From assembly GCF_002575655.3 (NCBI RefSeq), contig NC_053035.3:94079322-94143321 (forward strand): 64,000 bases of DNA, in the 5' to 3' direction. The stretch is from Aegilops tauschii subsp. strangulata (lineage: Eukaryota; Streptophyta; Magnoliopsida; Poales; Poaceae). The notes under the pieces were generated by a model. It saw only the letters and a program-made list of their open reading frames with translations. It ran no database searches and had not been told where the DNA came from. The position numbers and the translations under genes are program-made. How positions within the stretch are numbered: position 1 is the stretch's first letter; each line of letters begins with the position of its first letter. This document shows, in pieces, positions 1 through 9,706 of this stretch.

Positions 1-331
1 AATTACATCAGAAAACAAGATCACTTCAATGCAAATGTTATGAAACAATTGAAATACAATTCTTATGTGATTGCTCACTTGAGTGACTTGTTATTTAGAA
101 TCTCAAATGATGTTAGAGGTGTGGGGAAGCATGCTTCTATGGTTCAAACCCAGTTAGAACAAGTTGCTAAATCTCAAAGAGAGTTGCCTGATGAAATGAA
201 TAATAATATCAATGATCATGATGTTAGAGTAATGACTAGAGGAGGTAGGATGACTCAGGAACCACTTTATCCTGAGGGACACCCAAAAACAATTGAACAA
301 GACTCTCAAAGAGTTACCACTGATGCACGTA
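1..331 (+). mobile_element. gypsy gag-region fragment (Athila-like)
   Basis: An open frame from 40 reads like the region downstream of gag in Triticeae gypsy elements. It contains the stretches VQTQLEQVAKSQREL and DVRVMTRGGRMTQEPLYPEGHP. The frame is cut at 332 by a CACTA left terminus, so the downstream residues of the ORF (to 489) are CACTA sequence and not part of this protein. The 5' part lies outside the window. The family assignment rests on remembered similarity; I see no catalytic domain here. Confidence 0.6.
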
Positions 332-790
332 CACTACTGCAGGTTGATGCTAATGCGACACTACGACCAGAGACCCTTCGACGAAACTATGTGCGATGCC
401 ATAATCGCAAACGATGGTGTAAAATAACCGCCAAAAAAGGTGCAAAACGTTTGCGATGGAGGATGCATCAAACACGGTTCAGATTTTAGTTGCGTGTGCG
501 ATGCAGGGCATACGGTTCAGGTCAATTAACTGTTTGCGATGAGGGGGAACAAAAGAAACACGCAGCTAGATGAAGGTGTGTGCGATATACATCATACGGT
601 TCACTCGGATGAACTGTTTGTGATTAGGCAACACAAAAGAAACGGTCAACCAGATGAAGGTGTGTGCGATATACGGCATGCGGTTCACTCCGATGAACTG
701 TTTGCGTTGAGACAAGAGAACATAAACGGTTCAATAACACAGAAGGTTGCGGCTAATAAGACGTATGTGATATGCTCTGTCTACACAACA
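332..790 (+). mobile_element. truncated CACTA element, left end
   Basis: The sequence begins with the CACTA-type terminus CACTACTGCAGG at 332. It is followed by sub-terminal repeats built from words such as TGTGTGCGATATAC, CGGTTCAC and GATGAACTGTTTGCG. The same terminus and first 180 bp or so recur at 14955 in the same orientation. The three bases before it are gta, a possible target site. No right end follows: near 790 the sequence changes directly into the middle of a gypsy gag, so both elements were truncated at this joint, probably by deletion. The short ORFs inside are not genes. Confidence 0.8.
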
Positions 791-792
791 TC

Positions 793-1614
793 TATTGGCC
801 ATTGGGGGACGATCTCCATGCCATCAAGTACCTCCCGATAAAATTAAAGGGACCAGCTCGGCACTGGCTAAACAGCCTCCCAGAAAACTCCATTGGTAGT
901 TGGGATGATTTGGAAGATGCCTTTAGAGACAACTTCCAAGGTACCTATGTTCGGTCCCCAGATGCCGATGACCTCATTCACATAGTCCAGCAACCCGGAG
1001 AGTCAGCCGGAAAACTCTGGACCAGGTTCTTAATTAAAAAGAACCAAATTGTCGATTGTCCGGACACCGAAGCCCTTGCGGCCTTTAAACATAGCGTCCG
1101 TGGCAAGTGGCTCACCCGACACCTCGACCAAGAAAAACTGAAGTCTATGGCAGCTCTCACCGCACACATGCCAAGAAAAACTGAAGTCTATAGCTGGTTA
1201 GCTTGTAGAAGCAACAACACCAGTGACCCTAGTACCTCCGAAGCCAGAGATGGCAACGGCAAGCCACGACGCAACAAACACAAGCGTCGAAGCAACAATG
1301 AAGATACCGAAGACATGGCGGTCAACGCCGGATTTAGTGGCTCTAAACCCGGTCAGTGGAAGAAGCCATTCAAAGGAAACAAAGATGGTCCATCTAGTTT
1401 GGACCGAATACTAAATCGGCCTTGCCAGATCCATGGCACCCCTCACAAGCCTGCCAATCATACCAACAGAAATTGTTGGGTCTTTAAACAGGCCGGTAAG
1501 CTAAACACCGAACTTAAGGGGAAAAGGCCGCCCATCGAGGACGACGATGAAGAGCCTCGCCTACCGAACACAGGGGGACAGAAGAAATCCCCCCCCCCCC
1601 CCCCCCGAGGTTAA
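793..1614 (+). pseudogene. element A gag, C-terminal half
   Basis: This is the retrotransposon gag (capsid) domain. It is recognisable by DDLHAIKYLPIKLKGPARHW, LNSLPENSIGSWDDLEDAF and KKNQIVDCPDTEALAAFKH. A nucleocapsid-like tail follows with a CQIHG..H....C pattern (RPCQIHGTPHKPANHTNRNC), then an acidic end. The N-terminal half found in elements B and C is absent because the copy starts at the CACTA joint. The frame ends just after a run of 18 C (1589-1606) that throws it out of phase with the protease. In element B the same joint is in one frame with a much shorter C run, so the run expansion probably broke the fusion. Confidence 0.8.
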
Positions 1615-2341
1615 AACGGTGAATATGATCTGCGTTACTCACATCCCTAAGCGGGGGCGCAAACACGCATTAAGGGACGTCTATGCCATAGAGCCAGTCG
1701 CCCCAAAATTCAACCCATGGTCAGCCTACCCGGTCACTTTTGACCGCAAAGACCATCCATCCGGTATCCATCATGGGGGTTCAGCAGCATTGGTCCTCGA
1801 TCCAATTATCGATGGATTCCATCTCATGCGAGTCCTTATGGACGGCGGCAGCAGCCTTAACCTGTTTTATCAGGACACTGTCTGCAAAATGCGCATTGAT
1901 CCGTCAAGAATCAAGCCCACTAAAACCACCTTTAAAGGAGTAATACCTGGTGTAGAAGCCCGCTGCACGGGCTCAGTAACATTGGAAGTGCTCTTCGGTT
2001 CGCCGGACAACTTCCGAAGCGAAGACTTGATCTTCGATGTCGTCCCTTTGCGCAGTGGTTATCATGCACTGCTCGGGAGAACTGCCTTCGCCCGCTTCAA
2101 TGGAGTCCCGCATTATGCTTACTTAGAGCTCAAAATGCCTGGACCCCGCGGTGATATTACAGTTAATGGAAACATGGACCGCTCCCTCCGTACCGAGGAG
2201 CATACCGCGGCCCTCGCAGGCAAAGTACAGGGTGGCCATATTGAGCCGAATACTAAATCGGCAGTCAAGCCCTCGGACACTGTCAAACGAGTCCGGTCTG
2301 CCCTGCAGAATGGCAGTCCGGCTTGTCCAGAGCTATATTAG
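1607..2341 (+). pseudogene. element A aspartic protease region
   Basis: Downstream of the C run, in the +1 frame, lies a retropepsin-like segment. HGGSAALVLDPIIDGF is followed by the active-site-like motif LMDGGSSLNLFYQDT, in place of the usual D-S/T-G. Then come GVIPGVEARCTGSVTLEV and RSGYHALLGRTAFARF. The second conserved block (HALLGRTAFARF) matches the usual ILGRxWL-type strand of plant gypsy proteases. The frame ends at 2341 without passing into reverse transcriptase. It was probably translated as a gag-protease fusion before the C-run expansion. No ATG-initiated protein is likely from this copy. Confidence 0.75.
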
Positions 2342-3593
2342 CAATTCGGCCTTCGTCAAAGCCCCAACCTGATAGCAGCATACGTACCGCACGTACATAA
2401 CTACGCACTAAAGACAGCACGGGCAAGGACGGAGGCATACTAAAAATAGAAGTCCATGGTACAGATCGACCCTATCCGAACCTTCATATTTTCCACCTTT
2501 TTCTTCTTATTTTTATTTTTCAGGTTCTTTACAACCCACATCACTTTTCGATGGTACCAAGGGCTCCTCTCCAGGCCCCTTATGTATACTCGATTGTTGA
2601 TCCTCTCAAAGGATCATACACCAAGGCGAAAAGCGGCACAGACGTGCGGCAGAGTGTACAAAGGATCTTCAAGATCATCTTTCCTTTTTAGGACTTGTAT
2701 ACAACTTTCCCTTATTCTCGGCATGTAAAATAGCCTTGATGCTTATCACATCTTCTGTAAAAATACGTTTTGACATACCAATCAGACTATAATGAAAACA
2801 ATTTGCCCAACCTTGTTCGGTACTGGCTTATTTCTTAATCTGCCTTCCCCCTTTACGTCAGATTGGCATATCCACCTCGGCATGACTTAAATCGCCAAGG
2901 GCTCTATTCAACCATATATATTTTCAAAAATAGAAAGTCCGAACACTCTCAGAGTAGACTTCGGTGTCCCGAATACTGCATTATATGCATCGGCTCCAAA
3001 TCATGTCTTCGGTCAATAGTTGGGTTGCCCGACTCCTGTGTTTGCTACCTTACGTTCCGCTTGTTCGGCTAAGGTAGTAAAGGGAGAAGTACAGCGATTG
3101 TGTTTCTGGTTCACCCGGTCAAGCACCTCAGTAGAGAAAGCCGAAAACTGACTGTCATGATGCGGCGAGAGCTGGTCAGCAATTTGGCGACTTACTAAAT
3201 CTCTAGAGATTTCTTCCGTATTACATGAAGGACTGTCTCTTTCCAGTCACACGCTTAAGGCATCCAAGTTCGGATAGCCGCATACGCACCAGGGGCTATC
3301 CTACAGTCTCATTATCAAACTCCTATGGCTAAGTGAGAGTGATAAAGCCGCATAGTCCGATTGCCTGGTTCTCCGCACTGACCCCTCCTTTACGGACCAA
3401 GACGTTGGACCAAGTGTGGTCATGTGCTATTCCGAACACCCCCGTCGTATCTACGTGGGGGCTGAAGCCGATGACTGGCAAACTCCTAGTGATAAAAACG
3501 GCCGCACAGGAGGAAAAACACTTTAAGATAAATGCATAAAATATATTACACAACCTTGGTTTATAATACATGGTCTGGGTAGCTCGGATACAT
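2342..3593. other. element A conserved non-coding block between convergent genes
   Basis: About 1.25 kb separates the end of protease (+) from the end of the antisense gene (-). No convincing ORF is present. Positions 3122-3172 (51 bp) are identical, in reverse complement, to 20771-20821 in element B and 27527-27577 in element C. Flanking stretches, such as the sequence around 3330-3480, are also shared with B and C. Such a block could hold convergent transcript ends, but that is inference. Confidence 0.6.
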
Positions 3594-6500
3594 TTACTCG
3601 AACATAATATCCTTCGAGCATTGACCCTCTATAAAACGGGAACCCTCAAGGATGTCTTCGAAATAGCGCTCCGGCTTGCGGTGGTCCTTGCCTCCGGGCG
3701 GACCCTGAACTGCCACGATGGCGGCCTTCATCTTCGCCCAGTGCATCTTGACGCGGGCAAAGGCTATCCGCGCACCTTCTATGCACGCCGAGCGCTTGAC
3801 AGCGTCAACTCGGGGCAAGGCGTCGCCGAGCCGCTTGACCAGGCCGAAGTAGCTGCTAGGAATGGGTCCGGCTGGCCATAACCGGACTATGATGTCCGAC
3901 TGGCCATAACTGGACTATGATGTCCTTCATGGCCAAACCAGACATCCTATGCAGCTTGGCCAGCTGCATCATCTGGTTGTTTAGCAGCGGTGGCCGCTCC
4001 GGCACTAGGTACTGCGACCAGAAGAGCTTCTCCGCCGTGTTCCCTTCTTGGGCCCAGAAATACTGGGTGGCGGCAGCGCTCCTTGGGAGATCCGCAAAGG
4101 CGTCTGGAGCACTCCATAGTCGCTATAGCAAAGCATATCTCCGACCGCCAAATATACTCTATAAAAGAAAAGGCTTACTAGCCGCTATTTGTTCGGCTTG
4201 CTTGATCTCCTCGCGAGCCGCCCGGGACTCGGTCTGCGCCTCCTTGGCCTCTTGGAGGGCCTTGGCGAGTTCGGCTGCCTGGGCCTTATTCTGCTCCTCC
4301 AGGGCCTCGCACTTGTTGGCGGCATCTTGGAGTGCCTGCTCCACTTCGGTCACCCGCGCCTCACACATACGATGGGTAACCTCCTCGGCCTCTAGATCCG
4401 TAGCTGCTTTGTCAGCGGCCGCTTTGCTCGCCTCGCCTCCTCCTTGGCTTCGGCAAGGGCACTCTTGAGGGTCTCGACCTCGGTCGCGGTGCCTACAATC
4501 AAACACATAGCAGCACATGAGCTTAAACTCTGAGTTTGCATTACAATTCAGGCTTGTAAGGTTTTTTTTAAAAGCATACCTTGGGCCTCATCGAACCGCT
4601 TGTTAATACGGTCGATCTCATCATCAGTCAGCTTCAGTTTCCGTTGGAGTTCGAAAACTTCTGCGTCCTTGGCTGAAGCTGCTAGCAGTGAAGCCTGTTT
4701 ATCAAAATAGACAACTATGTTATCTCCGGAATATTTGATCCTCTGTCCGGCCCCTTTTTCAAAAAACTGAACAGAGTCTCAGGGGCTACTATCTATACAC
4801 AGGCATATTTTTTTACACATGCAAAAGCGGCTAAGAATATTACATCGCATACCTCAAAGCCTATTAGCAGGCTGGTGAAAGCTTCGTTCAGTCCGCTTTT
4901 TGTGGACTGAACCTTCTCAACCACCGTACCCATCAGGGTACGGTGCTCCTCCACGACGGAAGCACATCAAAGTGCTTCCCTCAAAGTATCTGGCGGCTCC
5001 GGATTAATGGAGGTCGTCGGGGGAGTCGGAGCTCCCCCCTCCTTTAAAGGGGCTGCTCGCTCGATTCCAGAGCCGCGGTCTTCAGAGTGGTATTCGGCTG
5101 GGGGCCGGACTGGTCCGGGCCCCCGTCGTCAATCTCCATGGGGGTTGTGCCCCCCATGTTTTCGGCAGCCGAGGCATTACCCTCTGGCGCCGTTTCCGCG
5201 ACCTTCCGCACCTCTCCCTGGCCCGGAGAGGTCCTTTGGGACAACACCTCAGTGTCGTCTGCGGCATGTGGCGGAGAGGCTCACGGAGGCGTTTCGCTCT
5301 CCATCATCTCCATAGGCAAAGAGTTCCCCGAAGACGATGATTGTTGGGGGAGATCACGAGCCGGACTGAAATACGTAAATGATATGTTATCCTACAATTT
5401 GTAAAAGGCTAGATATATGTATAGTATCTTTGAATACTTATGATTCGGCCAGGGGCTTCAGCCTGGGGCGCCACTCGGGGATGGCTTCGGCGTCCGATTC
5501 CGAATCGTCCGAAAGGGAGATCTTCCCCTTCTTGGACGCCTCCGCCTCTAGGTCCACGGAAGCCCCCTTTTCTTCTTTCCCCCCTTAAGGGGAGAATTTC
5601 TCTCCTCTTCTTCCTCTTCATCTTCATCCCCCTCGTGGGAGGAGGGAGCTTCGGTATCTCCGGACGCAGCGTTCGAAGTACCTTTCCGGTGAAGGCCACT
5701 TCTGGCCTCCTTTCCCTTTTTCTTGGCCTTCTTCTCCGGTGCCTCGTACGGCGCCGGGACCAGCATCTTTGTTAGAAGAGGAATGGCTGGGTCTTCGGGC
5801 AACAGAGCCGGACATCGGATCCGCTCCGCCTTCTTTGTCCAGCCCTGAAGGAAGAATGGAAGGCTCAGCATACCCCTTGGATTTACAAATTGAATTTATG
5901 TTCGGAAATCATAAAACTTACTAGAGTGGACGGATGAGCACAGTCGAGGCCGATGTCTTCGGTCGTCTCCGGTCACGACTTCTGGGCCTTGAAAAGCAGC
6001 TTCTAGATTTCTTCGTGCATCCTGCCGAAGAATCGCTGTAGGGTCCGAGGGCTCGCCAGATTGAACTCCCACATGTGGAGAGACCGGCGCTGGCAGGGGA
6101 GAATCCGGCGAAACGGCATCACCTCGATCACATCAGCAAGGCTGGTGTTCTTCTCCATCATATTTTTGATGCGCTTCTGCAGCGTCATCACTTCATCGGA
6201 TGATGCCCAATACAGACCCTTGTTAATCCAAAATGCAAGGCGCATCGGCGGTTCGGATCTGAACTCAGGAGCGGCCGCCCAGTTGGCGCCGCGGGGTTCG
6301 GTGATGTAGAACCACTCCTGCCGCCATATCTTGACAGTCTCCACGAAGGCCCCTTTTGGCCAGGTGACGTTCGGAAGCTTGCTCACCATGGTGCCTCCGC
6401 AGTCTGCGTGCTGTCCGTCAACCACCTTCGGCTTCATGTTGAAGACCTTAATCCATCGGCCGAAGTAGGGGGGATGCGGAAGAGTGCCTCGCACACGATG

Positions 6501-6790
6501 ATGAACGCTGAAATGTGGAGAAAGGAATTTGGGGCTAGATCATGGAAATCTAGCCCATAATAGAACATGAGGCCGCGGACAAAAGGGTGGAGAGGAAACC
6601 CTAGTCCGCGGGGAAAGTGGGGGACGAACACTACCCTCTCATTAGGCTCCAGAGTGGGGATGATCTGCTTTTTGGCAGGGAGCCGGTGGGCAATGTCCGC
6701 GGCCAAGTACCCCGCTTCCTGGAGTTCCTTGACGTTCCTCTCCGTGATGGAGGAAGCCATCCACTTGCCCTGTGAGCCAGATCCGGACAT
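3594..6790 (-). pseudogene. element A antisense gene (Transposase_28 plus coiled coil), broken
   Basis: Six exons are inferred from comparison with copies B and C and from splice sites: 6790-5922, 5844 to about 5447, 5365-4853, 4694-4580, 4492-4179 and 4103-3594. Exon 1 starts MSGSGSQGKWMASS and carries the Pfam Transposase_28 signature (GLGFPLHPFVRGLMFYYG, DFHDLAPNSFLHI). Exon 2 is Glu-rich, exons 4-5 are coiled coil (EEVTHRMCEARVTEVEQAL), and exon 6 ends GQCSKDIMFE. Breaks seen: a 1-bp loss near 6470, a TAG near the end of exon 1, stops in exon 3, and a 28-bp tandem duplication at 3873-3928 that shifts exon 6. The function is unknown. The family is known only from plant gypsy-type elements. 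Confidence 0.75.
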
Positions 6791-6900
6791 AGCTGGAGTG
6801 TTGGTGGCGACGGAAAAGATCGAAACTTGGGTGCTGGAGCTCGAGGATGGAAGGGCTGAGGAAGAAGAAGGCGTGAGGTAAAATGATGGATCCTTATCCT

Positions 6901-6910
6901 CTTATAAAGG
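6901..6910 (-). promoter_or_regulatory. TATA box of element A antisense gene
   Basis: The minus strand reads CCTTTATAAG about 110 bp upstream of the ATG at 6790, with a leader containing no other long ORF. Elements B (17141-17150, CCTTTATAAG type) and C (23941-23950) have a TATA motif at an equivalent place. This supports a conserved core promoter inside each element. Confidence 0.6.
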
Positions 6911-7338
6911 TAGTGAATATCAAGCGCCCCCTCACGAGACTTAAAGCTTGCCTATTCCCAAGGGGTCGTGCAAATGGCACGGTTGGATTGCCCAAACCCG
7001 TATTGATGAGAATCCCGCAATAAGGGGACACGATCTCTGCTTTGACAAGATGTGTCAATGAAGACCGCGCCTCGAAAGGTGAAGCGTGAGGCTAAAAAAC
7101 GGTTCGAAATAATAATAAGGTCAGGCATAACGTCTCACCGAAAAAGTTGTCAGTGGACATGACTTGTTTTGTTTAAGTATTTTGCCCTTGTGGTTCAGGG
7201 TTGTAACTGTTATACAGAGCCGGATATAGTTCTCTTGTTCAATAGTTTTGGAGTATTCGAAGGAGAAACCCGCCTTGCAATGCCGAAGAAAATCTGCGCG
7301 CCGGACACATCGTCATTGAAGCTTGGTTCAGGGGCTAC

Positions 7339-7803
7339 TGAGGGAGTCCTGGATTAGGGGGTCCCCGGGCGTCCGGGCTATGTGACATGGGCCAGACTGA
7401 TGAAGATACAAGATAGAAGGCCTTCCCCCGTGTCCGGATGGGACTCTCCTTTGCGTGGATGGCAGGCTTGGCATCCGGATGAGTAGTTTCCTTTCTTAGT
7501 AAACCGACTCGGTACAACCCTAGGCCCCTCCGATTTCTATATAAACCGGAGGGTTTAGTCCGTAGAGGCTAAGACAAATCATACAAGTTAGACATCTAGG
7601 GTTTAGCCATTACGATCTCGAGGTGGATCAACTCTTGTAACCCCTATACTCATCAAAGTCAATCAAGCATGAAGTAGGGTATTACCTCCATTAAGAGGGC
7701 CCGAACCTGGGCAAACTCGTGTCCCCTGCCTCCTGTTACCTTCGATCCTCAGATGCACAGTTCGGGACCCCCTACCCGAGATCGGCCGGTTTTGACACCG
7801 ACA
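7339..7803 (+). repeat. element A 3' LTR
   Basis: The 465-bp LTR starts TGAGGGAGTCCTGG and ends GACACCGACA, the usual TG..CA limits. It contains a TATA-like TATATAAACC near 7540 followed by a conserved 3' part that ends GGGACCCCCTACCCGAG...CCGGTTTTGACACCGACA. The bases just before it (GGTTCAGGGGCTAC) are also found next to the 3' LTRs of B and C, so they mark the polypurine-tract position although they are not purely purine. No 5' partner exists in the window. Confidence 0.85.
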
Positions 7804-7874
7804 GCAAGCACCACATGTTGAAGGATCTATGACAATATAACTTCTATGTGAATATGAACAAACATAAATGAAAG

Positions 7875-9204
7875 TGCTAGTTATCGACTAGTGGGGGGTG
7901 AATAGGCGATTTTTATGAAAGTCTTCGAAACACGAGGTCTTTGAAGACAAACAGTAGAAGTGAACCTATTGATATGCGGCGGAAGATAGAGTACACTAGG
8001 CAAGCCATAGTCAAGTAAGCAATGTAATGAAAGCACGAAGACTATCAGCAGCTAGGTAGTATGGATCAGGATGGAAGACAGTATGAAGCCAAACAGTAAA
8101 TGGTCTTCACTCAGTGAAGTCATACAGATCAGACAAGCAAGCAATGACTTCACGAAGACAAACTATAAAGTAAAGGGAAGTGAAGGATAGAACCAGTTGC
8201 TTGGTGAAGACAAGGATTTGGTAGAACAGTTCCAGTTGCTGTGACAACTGTACGTCTGGTTAGGGAGGCTGAGATTTAACTCAGAAGACCATGTCTTCAC
8301 TTTATTCCCCTTGAGCTAAGGACACCCAGTCCTCGGCCAATCACTCTGGTAAGTCTTCAAGGTAGACTTCCAAACCTTCATAGACTTCGTTCACCGGCTA
8401 TCCACAATGACTCTGGGATGCTCAGAACGCAACGCCTAACCGGCTGGAGGATTCACAGTCCTCAAGTGTAACAAGTCTTCAGGTCACGCGGACAGAAAGA
8501 CTTCAGTGATGCCTAACACTTTTTGGATATGGGTGTTTTGGGCTTTGTCCTCGCAAGGATCTCTCTCTCAAATGCTTCGGAGGTGGGTTGCTCTCAAACG
8601 ACAAAAGCCGTGTACTAACTCTGAGCAGCCCCTATTTATGGTGTAGGGGGTGGGCTATTTATAGCCAGGAGGCAACCCGACTTGATATGTCCGAAATGAC
8701 CCTGGGTCACTAAGGAACCGACACGTGTCCAACGGTCAGATTTCAAACACACGCGACAACTTTAGTTGGGCTACAAGCCAAGCTGACTCATCCAGCTCTG
8801 GATAAGATTTGCTCTCATTGTCTTCGCTCTAAGACATAGGATTTAGGTTGAGCATCACATCAGTCACTTTGACTTTGTTCACTTGGACCCCACTTAACAG
8901 TACGGTGGTTCCTATGACTCAACAAAGAAGAAAAGGAAACTACGAAACAACTATGTTTTCGTACTCCATAGTCTTCAAGTGAATGTCTTCACATGTCATA
9001 ATCTTCATCATGAATGTCTTCAAGAACCACCATTGTCTTCAATGTCTTCACACATTTTTAGGGGTCATCTATGGTAGGTAAACCGAATCAATAAGGTACT
9101 ACTACCTGTGTTATCCTGCAATTCTCACAAACACATTAGTCCCTCAACCAAGTTTGTCGTCAATACTCCAAAACCAACTAGGGTTGGCACTAGATGCACT
9201 TACA
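7875..9204 (-). repeat. element D LTR (1.33 kb)
   Basis: Read on the minus strand, this segment starts TGTAAGTGCATCTAGTGCC directly after a purine tract and ends CGATAACTAGCA, so it has TG..CA limits. A TATA box (CTATAAATAG, 8655-8664) lies in the middle. The words GAAGAC or GTCTTC occur 17 times in 1.33 kb, far above chance. A matching second LTR should lie to the right of the internal region, but I do not find it before the CACTA element at 14955. The left flank is gaaag. Confidence 0.7.
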
Positions 9205-9220
9205 ATCTCCCCCTTTTTGG
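9205..9220 (-). other. polypurine tract of element D
   Basis: On the minus strand the LTR is immediately preceded by a purine-rich run (AAAAAGGGGGAGAT). This is what is expected for plus-strand priming at the start of a 3' LTR. It fixes the orientation of element D as minus. The next 0.5 kb (to 9706) is non-coding. Confidence 0.65.
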
Positions 9221-9706
9221 TGATTGATGACAAACTGGTTGAAGTTTTCAACGGGGATAAAAGTATGTTAAAGTTAAGGATTAAGGCATTGTCTTCATAA
9301 ATTGCAAAAGGCTCCCCCTGAAGATGTGCATATAAGTAGTTTGCTTTTGAATGCAAATGCACATGGCAGGTTTTACTTTGTGGAGATCCTCTTCAACTTA
9401 CGAAGACAGTTCATCATGCATATATAAACATAACGAAGATAATGACATGCATAATGAAAAATGGGTGTCTGCAGAATGACTTCATGCGGAATTTATCATC
9501 GCATCACAAAGTAGCAGCAAAAGTAGCAGACGACCATCAAGTTTAAGTGTTACAACTCAAGAGCCAAATAGTTTCAAAAAGAGAGTTGTAAGAACTTAGC
9601 AAAAATAATGCAACCACCCATAAGGACCCGCTTGAAGACTATCAACCTCATATGCTTCTCCCCCTTTTGTCAGTAATGACCACAAAGGTTTGAAGACATA
9701 GAGGAT

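Larger units (their letters stand above)
791..7803 (+). mobile_element. gypsy element A, 5'-truncated, non-autonomous
   Basis: The order on + is gag (from about 793), protease (to 2341), a non-coding block, a convergent spliced gene on - (6790 to 3594), then the 3' LTR (7339-7803). No reverse transcriptase, RNase H or integrase lies between protease and LTR, so the element could only move using enzymes from elsewhere. The 5' LTR and the first half of gag are missing. The same order occurs in elements B and C further on, in the opposite orientation. The family is Fatima-like from memory only. Confidence 0.8.
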
